Below, piece by piece: positions 44,750 through 53,596 of a stretch of DNA of 64,000 nt. Position numbers and translations under genes: made by a program. This DNA comes from Robertmurraya sp047302285 (GTDB taxonomy: Bacteria > Bacillota > Bacilli > Bacillales > Cytobacillaceae). Under the pieces are notes generated by a model. The model saw only the letters and a program-made list of their open reading frames with translations. It made no database searches and was not told the origin of the DNA. The first letter of the stretch is position 1, and each line of letters starts with the position of its first letter. Where the stretch lies: contig NZ_CP154845.1 in NCBI RefSeq assembly GCF_047302285.1, forward strand, positions 1,116,001-1,180,000, given 5' to 3'.

Positions 44750-46753
44750 CTATAAACATTTTAGACTCTTAATATCAACAAAACAATCATAGAAATGAGT
44801 GCTCGTTAGTTCTTCTTGCTTTTCAAGCTGTGAGCCAATTAATTGATTAATAGAGTTCTCGTTCGTTTGACTTAGACTTACTAGAACAACATCCTGGGGA
44901 AGATGCTGATTTCTTTGAGCCCTAGCAATAATAAAGCCGTGTTCGTTACAGATTTTTATTTTTTCTCCGTCGTCAATCTTCAATGTCTCCGCCACTCCGC
45001 TGTTAATTTCTATTATCGTTTCATCTGGTTTTGGATAAAGCCAAGTTAATAAGGCAAATTGGGAGTGTATTTTTAGTAATGATTGTGGCGATAGAAGCCT
45101 GAACGGATAAGCTGTCGATTTCACATTCGAGTCTGTTTGAATGTTAGTTAACAAAGGTTTCACATCATCTAGCTGAATAAAAGAAAAATGTTTATCTTTC
45201 CTGGTTTTCGATTGCCGTGGTTTTGGACCAGTTAATAAGTCTTTATACGAGCTTACACCATACAAGGCTTTAATCTCTTCAGAGAATTCCAGTTCAATCC
45301 AATCTAGGGATTCACGTTCATGAGGAAATGTGGAGAAACCTGGACTTAACTCATTTAATTTTTTAGTTAGCTCCCGAGCAATCATTAAGTCACTTTTTGC
45401 TTCATAATAGGCTGGAATTGATTTTTGATTTAAAGAGAGCCAATGGTGCCAATAACCAACATTTAGGTCCTCCTCTTCAAAATGACTTGCTGCTGGGAGA
45501 ACGATGTCGGAAAGTTTTGCTGTATTTGTCATAAAGAGATCTACGGTGACAATCAGTTCTAACTCTTTAAATAACTCTTGCCAAACATGAATATTCATGT
45601 CTTGCGAAAGGGGACTACGAGAAGCAATCCACAATAGTTTAAGTGGAGGTGCTTTAAGGTTTTTTGCCTCTGTTGCAAAGTTTGCGCAATTAATCATTCT
45701 TGAATTTTTGATTTTCGGATGCCTTTTTTCAGGAAAGTTTAACAAGTTCATCGGAAAGTCTTCACAATCTGTATGGGTAAAATAAACTCCTCCATTTGGC
45801 ATATTTAGATTTCCGGACATAGCAGCTAATGAATTAATGGCTTGAATACTTAGTCCGCCATATTTGTTTCGTTGGATTCCAAGTCCATTCCAAGTGGTTG
45901 CCGGCTTAATCGTCCCATAAAGGTTAGCGAGTTCTTGGATGGTGTCAGTGTTAACTCCAGTCAATTTAGCTACGGTAGACAAATCGAGTTGATGTAAGAT
46001 TTGCTTGTACTCATTCCAACCTTTCCACTTCATCTCGGTTATCTCAATATGAGCGTCGGTAAGTAAGCATTTAGCGATCCCAAGAGCTAGTAAAGCATCA
46101 GTACCTGGCTTAATTTGTACATATAAATCTGCTTTTGAAGCAGTTTCCGTCAAAATTGGATCGATAACGACTAGTTTGCCCCCATTTTTTCTTGCTGCAT
46201 AGATGAATTTCATCTGATGAATATTCGTCACAGCAGGATTAGCTCCCCAAATAAAGATTATTTTCGACTCAGCCATTTTTTCAGGGATAGGACTGTTGAG
46301 ATTTCCGAATGACTCTTTTACGGCTTCTTCCCCTGTTGCTAAACAAAGATTGCCAAAGGCTTTCGTATGGGGACCGATGCTATTGAACATTCCCTCTACC
46401 GCATAATGGAGAAGTCCTATGTTTCCAGAAAATTTATTATAGCCACTAGCAAGATTGGAATCATAGCGGTCGTATAGCTCTAACATTTTTTCAGCGATGA
46501 TAATGTAGGCTTCCTCCCAAGAGATTCTGACCCAATTCCCAGAACCTCGCTCGGTTTGCATCATTGGGTATTTTAGACGTAAAGGATTATAGACATATTG
46601 GGTGTATGCATAGCCTTTTGCACATAAATGCCCTTGAGTAAATCCATGCATCGGATCGCCGGATACTTTTACTAGTTTTCCATTTTCGGTATAAGAAAGC
46701 ATGCTGCATGTACCGTAACAATTTCTAGGGCAGGCGTTTCGATATATTTGCAC
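44750..46753 (-). CDS. Cytoplasmic molybdopterin oxidoreductase (YyaE/YoaE-like)
   Basis: A 667-residue member of the DMSO reductase superfamily with bis-MGD cofactor. The N-terminal [4Fe-4S] ligands are C8, C12, C16 and C44 (CPRNCYGTC and GHLCAKG), then NPLRLKYPM and WVRISWEEA. The middle has IFIWGANPAVTNIHQ and VVIDPILTETASKADLYVQIKPGTD, and the C-terminus a molybdopterin dinucleotide-binding domain. It has no twin-arginine signal, unlike the three DmsA proteins downstream, so it acts in the cytoplasm. Length and opening match Bacillus YyaE/YoaE, of unknown substrate. The upstream PucR-type gene may regulate it. Confidence 0.88.
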   Translation of the reverse strand: MQIYRNACPRNCYGTCSMLSYTENGKLVKVSGDPMHGFTQGHLCAKGYAYTQYVYNPLRLKYPMMQTERGSGNWVRISWEEAYIIIAEKMLELYDRYDSNLASGYNKFSGNIGLLHYAVEGMFNSIGPHTKAFGNLCLATGEEAVKESFGNLNSPIPEKMAESKIIFIWGANPAVTNIHQMKFIYAARKNGGKLVVIDPILTETASKADLYVQIKPGTDALLALGIAKCLLTDAHIEITEMKWKGWNEYKQILHQLDLSTVAKLTGVNTDTIQELANLYGTIKPATTWNGLGIQRNKYGGLSIQAINSLAAMSGNLNMPNGGVYFTHTDCEDFPMNLLNFPEKRHPKIKNSRMINCANFATEAKNLKAPPLKLLWIASRSPLSQDMNIHVWQELFKELELIVTVDLFMTNTAKLSDIVLPAASHFEEEDLNVGYWHHWLSLNQKSIPAYYEAKSDLMIARELTKKLNELSPGFSTFPHERESLDWIELEFSEEIKALYGVSSYKDLLTGPKPRQSKTRKDKHFSFIQLDDVKPLLTNIQTDSNVKSTAYPFRLLSPQSLLKIHSQFALLTWLYPKPDETIIEINSGVAETLKIDDGEKIKICNEHGFIIARAQRNQHLPQDVVLVSLSQTNENSINQLIGSQLEKQEELTSTHFYDCFVDIKSLKCL

Positions 46754-46819
46754 AGCAGTTTCTCCTTTCTCGATGATTCTATGTTCAAAAATTCACATTC
46801 ATAAATCTAGTGAAAGCCC

Positions 46820-48034
46820 TTAAATATTGTGGAGCTGTTTTATTTTTAGAGCAGCAACAATATTTAAGCGATTATTGACATCATCTAATTTTATATTTAA
46901 TATTTCCTCGATTTTCTTGATGCGATATCTCAGGGTGTTCCGATGTAAAAAGATTGTATCTGATGTTTGCTTTAAATCAAATTGATGATGAGCAAAGCTT
47001 TCAAGGGTAAACATTAAATCCCCGTCCTGCGTCTCATCGTATTTTTGTAATGGACCTAAAATATGATTGTAGTACTCTTTCAGATCCTGGAGATCATGCT
47101 TATATAAAATTCTTTCGAGTCCCATATCATGAAAATAAGGAATTTCGATTTTTAATAACAAACCAATTTCGTAAGCGACTTTTGCTTCCTGATAGCTTCG
47201 AAAAAGTTCCCCCGGATTTTCGTACACTTGCCCGACACCACATGCTGCTCTATCCCCAATAGGACTTTCTTTTGTTTGTTTGATGATATAAGAAATAAGC
47301 TCACAAGGATTAGCACGTAGAGTATAGTTTGCCTGCTCTTTAACGGGAAGGATAAGGACAACTTCACTTTGTTTGCGAATCGCAATAGGTTCGTAACCAT
47401 GTTGAACTAGTGCTTTTTCTGTTAAATACAGCAATGTATCTATGAGTTGCCTATCTTCTGAATAAGGATTATATTCAATCATCGAAAGAACGATAACAGC
47501 ATGTGGTTGATTAAAATCCCATTTCCAAAGTGAACCATATGCTAGAATATCATCTCTATTTTTAAAGTTTCCATATAAGAGATCAAATAGAAAGGCATCT
47601 TTATAGCGTTGACTTTCTTTTTTAATATCGACCATCTGCTTTATGCGGAATGAACATAGAGATGTTCCATATTGGATAATTGATTCATAGTTTTCAATAT
47701 CTAATTGCACTTCATTTTCTAGTAACAAAAAAAGATTTCCAACATTATGGGTTCCTAATTTAATTGGATATCCGTATGCTTGGTAATCGATTCCATCTAC
47801 ATTTAACGTGCATGTAAAAAAAGCTGTTTGGGAATAGTTTTCAAAAGAAGTTGAAACCATGATTTCTAAGGACTCTTTATTAAATGAAGAAGCTAATACA
47901 TGATAGAAAGAATCCGTGATAATCATTGGATAAGATAAAACTTCGGATAGTTTATTCGCTAACCCGATAAGCCCATCGTGAGAGGCCATAAGCAAGTCGT
48001 GAATCAACTGTGGAACCAAAAACCTCTCCTGCAA
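46820..48034 (-). CDS. PucR/CdaR-family transcription regulator
   Basis: A 404-residue regulator. The N-terminal domain (residues 1-130) is a sensor-like region without a clear name, the middle resembles the GGDEF-like CdaR domain (IVLSMIEYNPYSEDRQL onward), and the C-terminal PucR helix-turn-helix is FAHHQFDLKQTSDTIFLHRNTLRYRIKKIEEIL. PucR-type proteins respond to small metabolites such as purine-degradation products or amino acids. It lies 66 bases upstream of the cytoplasmic molybdoenzyme on the same strand and divergent from the first dms operon, so it could control either. The ligand is unknown. Confidence 0.83.
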   Translation of the reverse strand: MQERFLVPQLIHDLLMASHDGLIGLANKLSEVLSYPMIITDSFYHVLASSFNKESLEIMVSTSFENYSQTAFFTCTLNVDGIDYQAYGYPIKLGTHNVGNLFLLLENEVQLDIENYESIIQYGTSLCSFRIKQMVDIKKESQRYKDAFLFDLLYGNFKNRDDILAYGSLWKWDFNQPHAVIVLSMIEYNPYSEDRQLIDTLLYLTEKALVQHGYEPIAIRKQSEVVLILPVKEQANYTLRANPCELISYIIKQTKESPIGDRAACGVGQVYENPGELFRSYQEAKVAYEIGLLLKIEIPYFHDMGLERILYKHDLQDLKEYYNHILGPLQKYDETQDGDLMFTLESFAHHQFDLKQTSDTIFLHRNTLRYRIKKIEEILNIKLDDVNNRLNIVAALKIKQLHNI

Positions 48035-48117
48035 GTTGCTTCATTCCTTTCTTCATCTTTAATAAGTTCATCTTCATCTTAAATCACCCACCGTCATCCA
48101 ACAATCAAAGTCACAGG

Positions 48118-48242
48118 ATCGTAAAAATTGATTGGGCGCCGTAGACAAATTTCATCCACTTTTTTTGTATACGTGGTACGTATTAATTCCATTTCCTCAA
48201 TTCTATAATGAAAATGAAATAGAATATGTGATTTGTTTCACA
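48118..48242 (+). promoter_or_regulatory. Conserved regulatory block 1 (before rSAM-dms operon)
   Basis: First of three copies. ATACGT-GGT-ACGTAT (48169-48183), TATAAT (48204-48209, no -35 match), then TGTGA-TTTGTT-TCACA (48227-48242). The palindrome starts 35 bp before TATAAT and TGTGA starts 23 bp after the TATAAT start. Predicted +1 is 48216, so the palindrome is centred at about -40 and TGTGA/TCACA at +12 to +27. Confidence 0.82.
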
Positions 48243-48268
48243 TAATTTATTAATAAGGATGTGAGAAT

Positions 48269-49615
48269 ATGCTTCGGAAAATAACAATGGACAATGTGTA
48301 TTCAATTAAAAATAAATCTTTTATTCATTATGCTCAAATTTACACGAATATTGAAAGTGAAACGCTCCATCAGATAGAAACCTTCGGACTCCCGTTTCAA
48401 AAAGAAACTGCGTTCTATGATAAAAATGAAAGATTGAAAAGTTTAGAACGTGCTGGTGCATCCGTTAGAAATAATAATAAAAGTGTTGTCGTCAATAGAA
48501 TTTCTAGTGCATGTGAAGCCTGTCAAACAGGAAGTAACAGTTATACAACGTACCCCTCATTAAAATGTCATAGAAATTGTTTCTTCTGTTTTAACCCAAA
48601 TCAAGATGATTATCTGTTTTATAAAAATAAACAAAAAGACATTAAAAAGGAACTTCTCGATTTATTGGCACAAGGAATTAAATTGAAACATTTAGCTCTT
48701 ACTGGTGGTGAGCCATTGTTGTTTAAGGACGAAGTTGTCGAGTTTTTTGAGACGGCCGATAGGGAGTCACCCGAAACCTATACAAGACTATATACAACAG
48801 GAGACCTTCTCGATAAAGAATTACTTAAACAACTAAAAAATGCCAATCTAAACGAAATCCGTTTTAGTGTCAAAATGGATGACTCAGTAGCCAGAATTAA
48901 TTTCTTATTAGAAAAAATTGCCCTTTCAAAAGATTATATTCCCAATATTCTTGTGGAAATGCCAGTCATCCCTGGAACATTAGAGGAAATGAAAGACCTT
49001 CTTTTAAAGCTAGAGAAATTAGATATCTTTGGAATTAATCTACTAGAGCTATGTTTTCCATTAGGGAATGCTGGTGCCTTTAAGGAAAGAGGACTTCAAT
49101 TAAAATATCCACCTTATGAAATGTATTACAACTATTGGTATGCAGGTGGACTTGCCGTTGCCGACAGTGAAAAAGAGTGTTTGGAACTTGTGGAGTTTGC
49201 TTTGAACGAAAAATTAAAGCTGGGGGTTCACTATTGCTCTCTTGAGAATAAACATACCGGTCAAGTATACCAGCAAAATTATCAGTACACCCTTGATAAA
49301 ACCTATATTTTTTCCAATAAGGATTATTTCTTAAAAACAGCAAAAGTATTTGGAAAAGAAATAAGGAAAGCGAAAGCATTATTTGATAGAGAAAATGTTT
49401 TCTATATTGAAAACACCGAGCATGATTTTATCCAGTTTTCCGTTTTAGATATTCATTATTTAAAAAATAGAGATTTAGAGATTTCAATTTCTTCGCTAGT
49501 TGCAGAAGAGAGTGAGGAAGAAAGATATCTTCGGGAAATTGGTTTGGATTGGACAACATCTTCCTTCTTTGAATTAGAAGATATTTTTGAGAAGGATGTT
49601 AAAGGAGGAGAATGA
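48269..49615 (+). CDS. Radical SAM protein heading first dms operon
   Basis: A 448-residue radical-SAM enzyme. The SAM/[4Fe-4S] motif is CHRNCFFC (C100, C104, C107), followed by the SAM-binding LTGGEPL at residues 145-151. An extra CEAC pair (C82, C85) sits before it, possibly for another metal site or disulfide. The C-terminus ends in a Trp/Asp/Glu-rich tail. It is promoter-proximal behind regulatory block 1, and the next gene, dmsD1, starts one base after its stop, so it is coupled to the reductase operon. I cannot assign a named family. A role in maturing the DmsA1 catalytic subunit or its cofactor is inference. Confidence 0.8.
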   Translation: MLRKITMDNVYSIKNKSFIHYAQIYTNIESETLHQIETFGLPFQKETAFYDKNERLKSLERAGASVRNNNKSVVVNRISSACEACQTGSNSYTTYPSLKCHRNCFFCFNPNQDDYLFYKNKQKDIKKELLDLLAQGIKLKHLALTGGEPLLFKDEVVEFFETADRESPETYTRLYTTGDLLDKELLKQLKNANLNEIRFSVKMDDSVARINFLLEKIALSKDYIPNILVEMPVIPGTLEEMKDLLLKLEKLDIFGINLLELCFPLGNAGAFKERGLQLKYPPYEMYYNYWYAGGLAVADSEKECLELVEFALNEKLKLGVHYCSLENKHTGQVYQQNYQYTLDKTYIFSNKDYFLKTAKVFGKEIRKAKALFDRENVFYIENTEHDFIQFSVLDIHYLKNRDLEISISSLVAEESEEERYLREIGLDWTTSSFFELEDIFEKDVKGGE

Positions 49616-49616
49616 A

Positions 49617-50333
49617 GTGAACACAAAGATTGATATGCCTGGTTTAACTAATATTCTCTTTGGAAGAGAGTATGCATATGACATTTTAAGAAGATTTTTC
49701 ATTGAAGAACCTAGACAAGAATACTTGAAGATTTTTATTCAACATAAAATGATCGAACAATTTCCTTTTGCTGGAGATTCTGAAGGGATCTTAGAAGGTG
49801 TTGAAGATATAAAGGCATATTTTCAAGAATATGATGTGCTTTTTAATCAACAAGATTTTGATGATTTACACTGGGATTATACAAGGATGATGATTGGACC
49901 ATTTGAGTTACCAGTACCACCTTGGGAATCGATTTATGTTCAAAAAGAACCAATGCTTTTTCAAAATTGTACGATCAGTGTTCGGAAAATGTATGAAAAA
50001 TTTGGGTTTGAAATGACTAAGCAAAATGTTGAAGCAGAGGACCATATTGGTTTAGAACTCGATTTTATTTACCATTTAAATAAATTAATGATCGAATCGA
50101 CAAAAGAAGAGCAATTGTATGAAGTGAAATACTTGTTACAAGCTCAAGAAGAATTTCTGCATGAGCATTTGTTGAAGTTCGCACCAAAATTTTGTGAAAA
50201 GATGATTGCGAATGCGGAGACTCAATTTTATCGAGGATTAGCTAAAATTTTAATGCACTATTTAACGGTGGATTCAACAGTTCTTAAAGAATTATTGAAT
50301 ATAGAAATATCACCAAATGAAGTTCATACATAA
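49617..50333 (+). CDS. dmsD: TorD/DmsD-family chaperone 1
   Basis: A helical TorD-type chaperone of about 238 residues, expected to bind the twin-arginine leader of the following DmsA and help cofactor insertion before export. Family marks are DDLHWDYTRMMIGPFELPVPPWESIYV (with the conserved PPWES) and the AEDHIGLELDFI motif. GTG 49617 is preferred (AAAGGAGG within the rSAM 3' end); a longer frame exists upstream. Its stop codon lies inside a 36-bp perfect palindrome. Confidence 0.85.
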   Translation: MNTKIDMPGLTNILFGREYAYDILRRFFIEEPRQEYLKIFIQHKMIEQFPFAGDSEGILEGVEDIKAYFQEYDVLFNQQDFDDLHWDYTRMMIGPFELPVPPWESIYVQKEPMLFQNCTISVRKMYEKFGFEMTKQNVEAEDHIGLELDFIYHLNKLMIESTKEEQLYEVKYLLQAQEEFLHEHLLKFAPKFCEKMIANAETQFYRGLAKILMHYLTVDSTVLKELLNIEISPNEVHT

Positions 50334-50353
50334 ATATTTATGTATGAACTTCA
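50318..50353 (+). repeat. 36-bp perfect palindrome between dmsD1 and dmsA1
   Basis: Left half TGAAGTTCATACATAAAT (50318-50335) and right half ATTTATGTATGAACTTCA (50336-50353) are exact reverse complements. It spans the dmsD1 stop codon and ends about 20 bases before the dmsA1 ribosome site. No T-tract follows on the + strand. The other two dms operons have nothing similar here. Confidence 0.9.
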
Positions 50354-50391
50354 CAAAAAAAAGAAATGTACGGAAGGAGATTGAGATCACG

Positions 50392-52968
50392 ATGTTGGAC
50401 CTATTAAAAAAAGCAAATGAATTTAAAATGTCTAGAAGATCTTTTATTGGATGGTCTTCTGCCATTGCCGCTACTGCTACTATTCCGGTAAGCCGGGGAC
50501 TAATTGCAAAAGCAGATGCAAGCATTGGTATAGAGGACAGCGATGGTGAGGGGATTTGGAAAACTGCAGCCTGTTGGCATAACTGTGGAAGTCGTTGTCT
50601 GAATAAGGTGTTAATTAAGGATGGAGTTGTTGTTCGTCAAAAAACGGATGATACTCATCCAGATAGTCCGGATTATCCACAGCAAAGAGGATGTTTAAGA
50701 GGGCGTTCTCAACGAAAACAAGTATTTAATGCTGATCGCTTAAAATATCCAATGAAAAGAAAGAACTGGGAGCCAGGTGGTGGCAAGAAAGAACTTCGAG
50801 GAAATGATCAATGGGTTCGGATTTCTTGGGATGAAGCTTTTGAATTAATTGCAGCGGAAACAAAACGAATTACAGAGAAGTATGGGAATGAATCGATCCT
50901 CGTAACTGGAGGAGACATCAATATTACGAATGTCATGTCGGAAATGGGTGGATATTCTGCGTGTTATGGTAGTTCTTCATGGGGGGCATGGAGATGGATC
51001 TACGAAAATATGGGTGTTGGCGAAGGGTTAGCTGTCAACGGAATAAACGACCGTCTTGATCTGCGCAATTCACAATTAATTGTTCTTTGGGGAGCGAATC
51101 CAGCTTGGAGCACAATGGGAAGTGTGACATACAATTATCTCCAAGCAAAGAAAGCAGGAGCACGTTTTATTTCCATTGATCCAATGTATACGGATTCAGC
51201 AAATGTTTTTGATGCAGATTGGGTCCCAATTAGGCCGGGAACAGATGATGCATTGGCATTTGGAATGATGTATACATTGCTAGATGAAGATAATCCAGTA
51301 ACAAATCCACTAGTAAAATGGGATTTTTTAAATAAATATACGATTGGATTTGACAAAGAGCATATGCCAGAAGGTGCTGATCCACAGGATAACTTTAAAG
51401 ATTATCTTCTCGGAACATATGATGGCCAACCTAAAACGCCTGAATGGGCATCGGAAATCTGTGGTGTAGAACCGAGTAAAATCCGTGAATTAGCAAGGGA
51501 CATTGGAGGTACTGAGCGAGTGTCATTATTGACAGCGTGGGCACCTGCTCGAATTAGCAATGGAGAGGGTTGGGTTCAAGCCTTTTCAACTCTAGGTATG
51601 ATGACGGGTCATATGGGAAGTTCTGGGAATATGACAGGTGTTAGCTGTTGGGAATACGCAGGAAATATGGGACCGATGCTTTTAACCTCAGGAGGAGCTG
51701 GAACTGAGCGAGTATCAAATTCTGTTGACAATATGATCAATGAAAATGAAATTTGGGATGCTGTGTTAGATGGTAAATTCCTTCAACGTTATGAGGGAGA
51801 AAGAAAGGCAAATATTCAATTCATTTATCACAACTATAATAATACATTACAAACAAGAAGTAATATTGCCAAAGGGATTGAAGCTCATCGTAAAGTAGAG
51901 TTTGTTGTGACAAATGCCTATGCACTTACAACAAATGCGAAATATGCAGATATCGTGTTACCAGTCGCTACGCAATGGGAAACAGAAGGAGCAGTAAAGG
52001 GTGGCAATCGCGAAATTCTCATTACTTGGTCAAAAATTATTGAGCCGTTATATGAATCTAAAACAGATCAAGAAATTGCTGAAGGATTGCTGAAGGCACT
52101 AGGGAAAGATCCAGTGAAAGTATTCCCACTTTCTGAGAAGCAACAATATTTCAATCAACTGGCTGGGAGTATGGTCGTAAAAGAAAATGGGGTTGATTAT
52201 GAACCATTATGTACAATTACAGCGAATGATATTAAAGAATGGGGTGTTAAAGGCACTCCGCAACAAGGAAGAATTCCTTTAAAAGAATTTGTTGATCAAG
52301 GAATTTATCAGATCTCGAGAAAACCTGGTGATAATTTTGGCTTTATTGCCTATAAGGATTTTATAGATGATCCCGAGGGACATCCTGTATCAAGTGAAAG
52401 TGGGAAATTTGAAATTTATTGTAAAGCGATTAATGAGTTATCAAAAAAAGCATACTCTGAAATTGCTCCAATTCCAAAATATGAGGAAAAAGTTCATGGC
52501 TATGAAACAACTTTTGAAGATTGGAAAACGAAGAAAAAAGGGAAATATCCTTATCAAGTGATTAATCCACATTATTTAAGACGTTCTCACAGTACATTTG
52601 ATAATGTTCCACAGTTGCGTGAGGCATGGCCAAATCCGGTATATATTAGTCAAAGAGATGCGAAGGAAATGGGCATAAAGGATGGGGACACGGTATTAAT
52701 GTCAAATGAATATGGAAAATCCCTGCGTCCAGCAAAAATTACGGAAGGGATTATTCCTGGAACAATTGGATTACCTCATGGTGCATGGGTCGAAATTGAT
52801 GAGAAAACGGGTATTGATCGAGCTGGAGCAGACAACTTATTTGTTGCGCACATCCCGAAAGGTCTTGGCTCCTCAGGATTTAACTCAGCACGTTGTAATG
52901 TAGAAAAATGGAATGGTGAGCCTTTAGAAGAGGATGTAAAGTGGGAGCAGCGAATTATCAAGTTTTAG
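50392..52968 (+). CDS. dmsA: DMSO-reductase-family catalytic subunit 1 (divergent, TAT-exported)
   Basis: A molybdopterin (bis-MGD) catalytic subunit of 858 residues, about 60 longer than the other two. The twin-arginine leader is MSRRSFIGW near residue 13. Cluster ligands are C61, C65, C69 and C101 (CWHNCGSRC, C-x3-C-x3-C). The YSACYGSSSWGAWRW active-site stretch differs strongly from YSNYSSGQ and NSYSSAQ of the paralogues. LWGANPAWSTMGS, PIRPGTDDALAFGM and the C-terminal MGD-binding domain are intact. ATG 50392 follows GGAAGGAGA. It is the only catalytic subunit tied to a radical-SAM gene and probably has a distinct substrate. Confidence 0.88.
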   Translation: MLDLLKKANEFKMSRRSFIGWSSAIAATATIPVSRGLIAKADASIGIEDSDGEGIWKTAACWHNCGSRCLNKVLIKDGVVVRQKTDDTHPDSPDYPQQRGCLRGRSQRKQVFNADRLKYPMKRKNWEPGGGKKELRGNDQWVRISWDEAFELIAAETKRITEKYGNESILVTGGDINITNVMSEMGGYSACYGSSSWGAWRWIYENMGVGEGLAVNGINDRLDLRNSQLIVLWGANPAWSTMGSVTYNYLQAKKAGARFISIDPMYTDSANVFDADWVPIRPGTDDALAFGMMYTLLDEDNPVTNPLVKWDFLNKYTIGFDKEHMPEGADPQDNFKDYLLGTYDGQPKTPEWASEICGVEPSKIRELARDIGGTERVSLLTAWAPARISNGEGWVQAFSTLGMMTGHMGSSGNMTGVSCWEYAGNMGPMLLTSGGAGTERVSNSVDNMINENEIWDAVLDGKFLQRYEGERKANIQFIYHNYNNTLQTRSNIAKGIEAHRKVEFVVTNAYALTTNAKYADIVLPVATQWETEGAVKGGNREILITWSKIIEPLYESKTDQEIAEGLLKALGKDPVKVFPLSEKQQYFNQLAGSMVVKENGVDYEPLCTITANDIKEWGVKGTPQQGRIPLKEFVDQGIYQISRKPGDNFGFIAYKDFIDDPEGHPVSSESGKFEIYCKAINELSKKAYSEIAPIPKYEEKVHGYETTFEDWKTKKKGKYPYQVINPHYLRRSHSTFDNVPQLREAWPNPVYISQRDAKEMGIKDGDTVLMSNEYGKSLRPAKITEGIIPGTIGLPHGAWVEIDEKTGIDRAGADNLFVAHIPKGLGSSGFNSARCNVEKWNGEPLEEDVKWEQRIIKF

Positions 52969-52984
52969 AAGAAGGAGGGCATGA

Positions 52985-53521
52985 ATGATGACTCAATTAG
53001 GTTTTTATATAAATGTTGCTGAATGTGTGGGATGCAAAACTTGTACAGTAGCATGTAAGGATAAAAATGATTTAGAAGTGGGACGGAATTTTCGTAGAGT
53101 TTATGATTTTGAGGAAGGAACATTTCCAAAACCATCTTTAACACATGTATCCATCTCCTGTAATCATTGTACCGAACCAGGTTGTGTACAAGGATGTCCA
53201 ACAGGAGCAATGTACAAACGTGCTGAAGATGGAGTGGTGTTAGTTGACCATGATAAATGCATAGGGTGTAAATACTGTGTCTGGAATTGTCCGTATGGAG
53301 CCCCGCAATTCAGTGAAGAACTTGGAAAAATGACAAAATGTGATACATGTTTTGATTTACGAGAAAAAGGGGAAGAGCCTGTATGTGTTTCATCTTGCAT
53401 TATGCGCGCCATTGAATTTGGACCAATTGACGAATTACGTAAAAAATATGGCAGTAATGCAGATATTAAGGGAATTCCATCGTCTACGATTACTAAACCG
53501 AATCTTATCATTAATGCTTAA
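52985..53521 (+). CDS. dmsB: DmsB-type ferredoxin subunit 1
   Basis: A 178-residue four-cluster ferredoxin transferring electrons from the membrane anchor to DmsA1. Cysteine groups are CVGCKTCTVACKDKND, CNHCTEPGCVQGCPTGA, CIGCKYCVWNCPYGAP and CDTCFDLREKGEEPVCVSSC. It is shorter than DmsB2 and DmsB3 (192 residues) by a gap near residue 45. GAAGGAGGG lies before ATG 52985. No signal peptide; the complex is exported folded with DmsA through Tat. DNA similarity to dmsB2 and dmsB3 is moderate, unlike dmsC. Confidence 0.93.
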   Translation: MMTQLGFYINVAECVGCKTCTVACKDKNDLEVGRNFRRVYDFEEGTFPKPSLTHVSISCNHCTEPGCVQGCPTGAMYKRAEDGVVLVDHDKCIGCKYCVWNCPYGAPQFSEELGKMTKCDTCFDLREKGEEPVCVSSCIMRAIEFGPIDELRKKYGSNADIKGIPSSTITKPNLIINA

Positions 53522-53596
53522 TCAGGTATCAGAGATAGTGATGAGAAATGAAACATTTGAAAATTATAAGAAGCTTTGAAAGAGGAGGTTATTCCT

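Noticed and set aside
48227..48275. Classical Fnr class II activation at -41.5
   Set aside because: A start 41 bp beyond the site centre would fall at or after the start codon in operons 1 and 2; the TATAAT upstream fits better.
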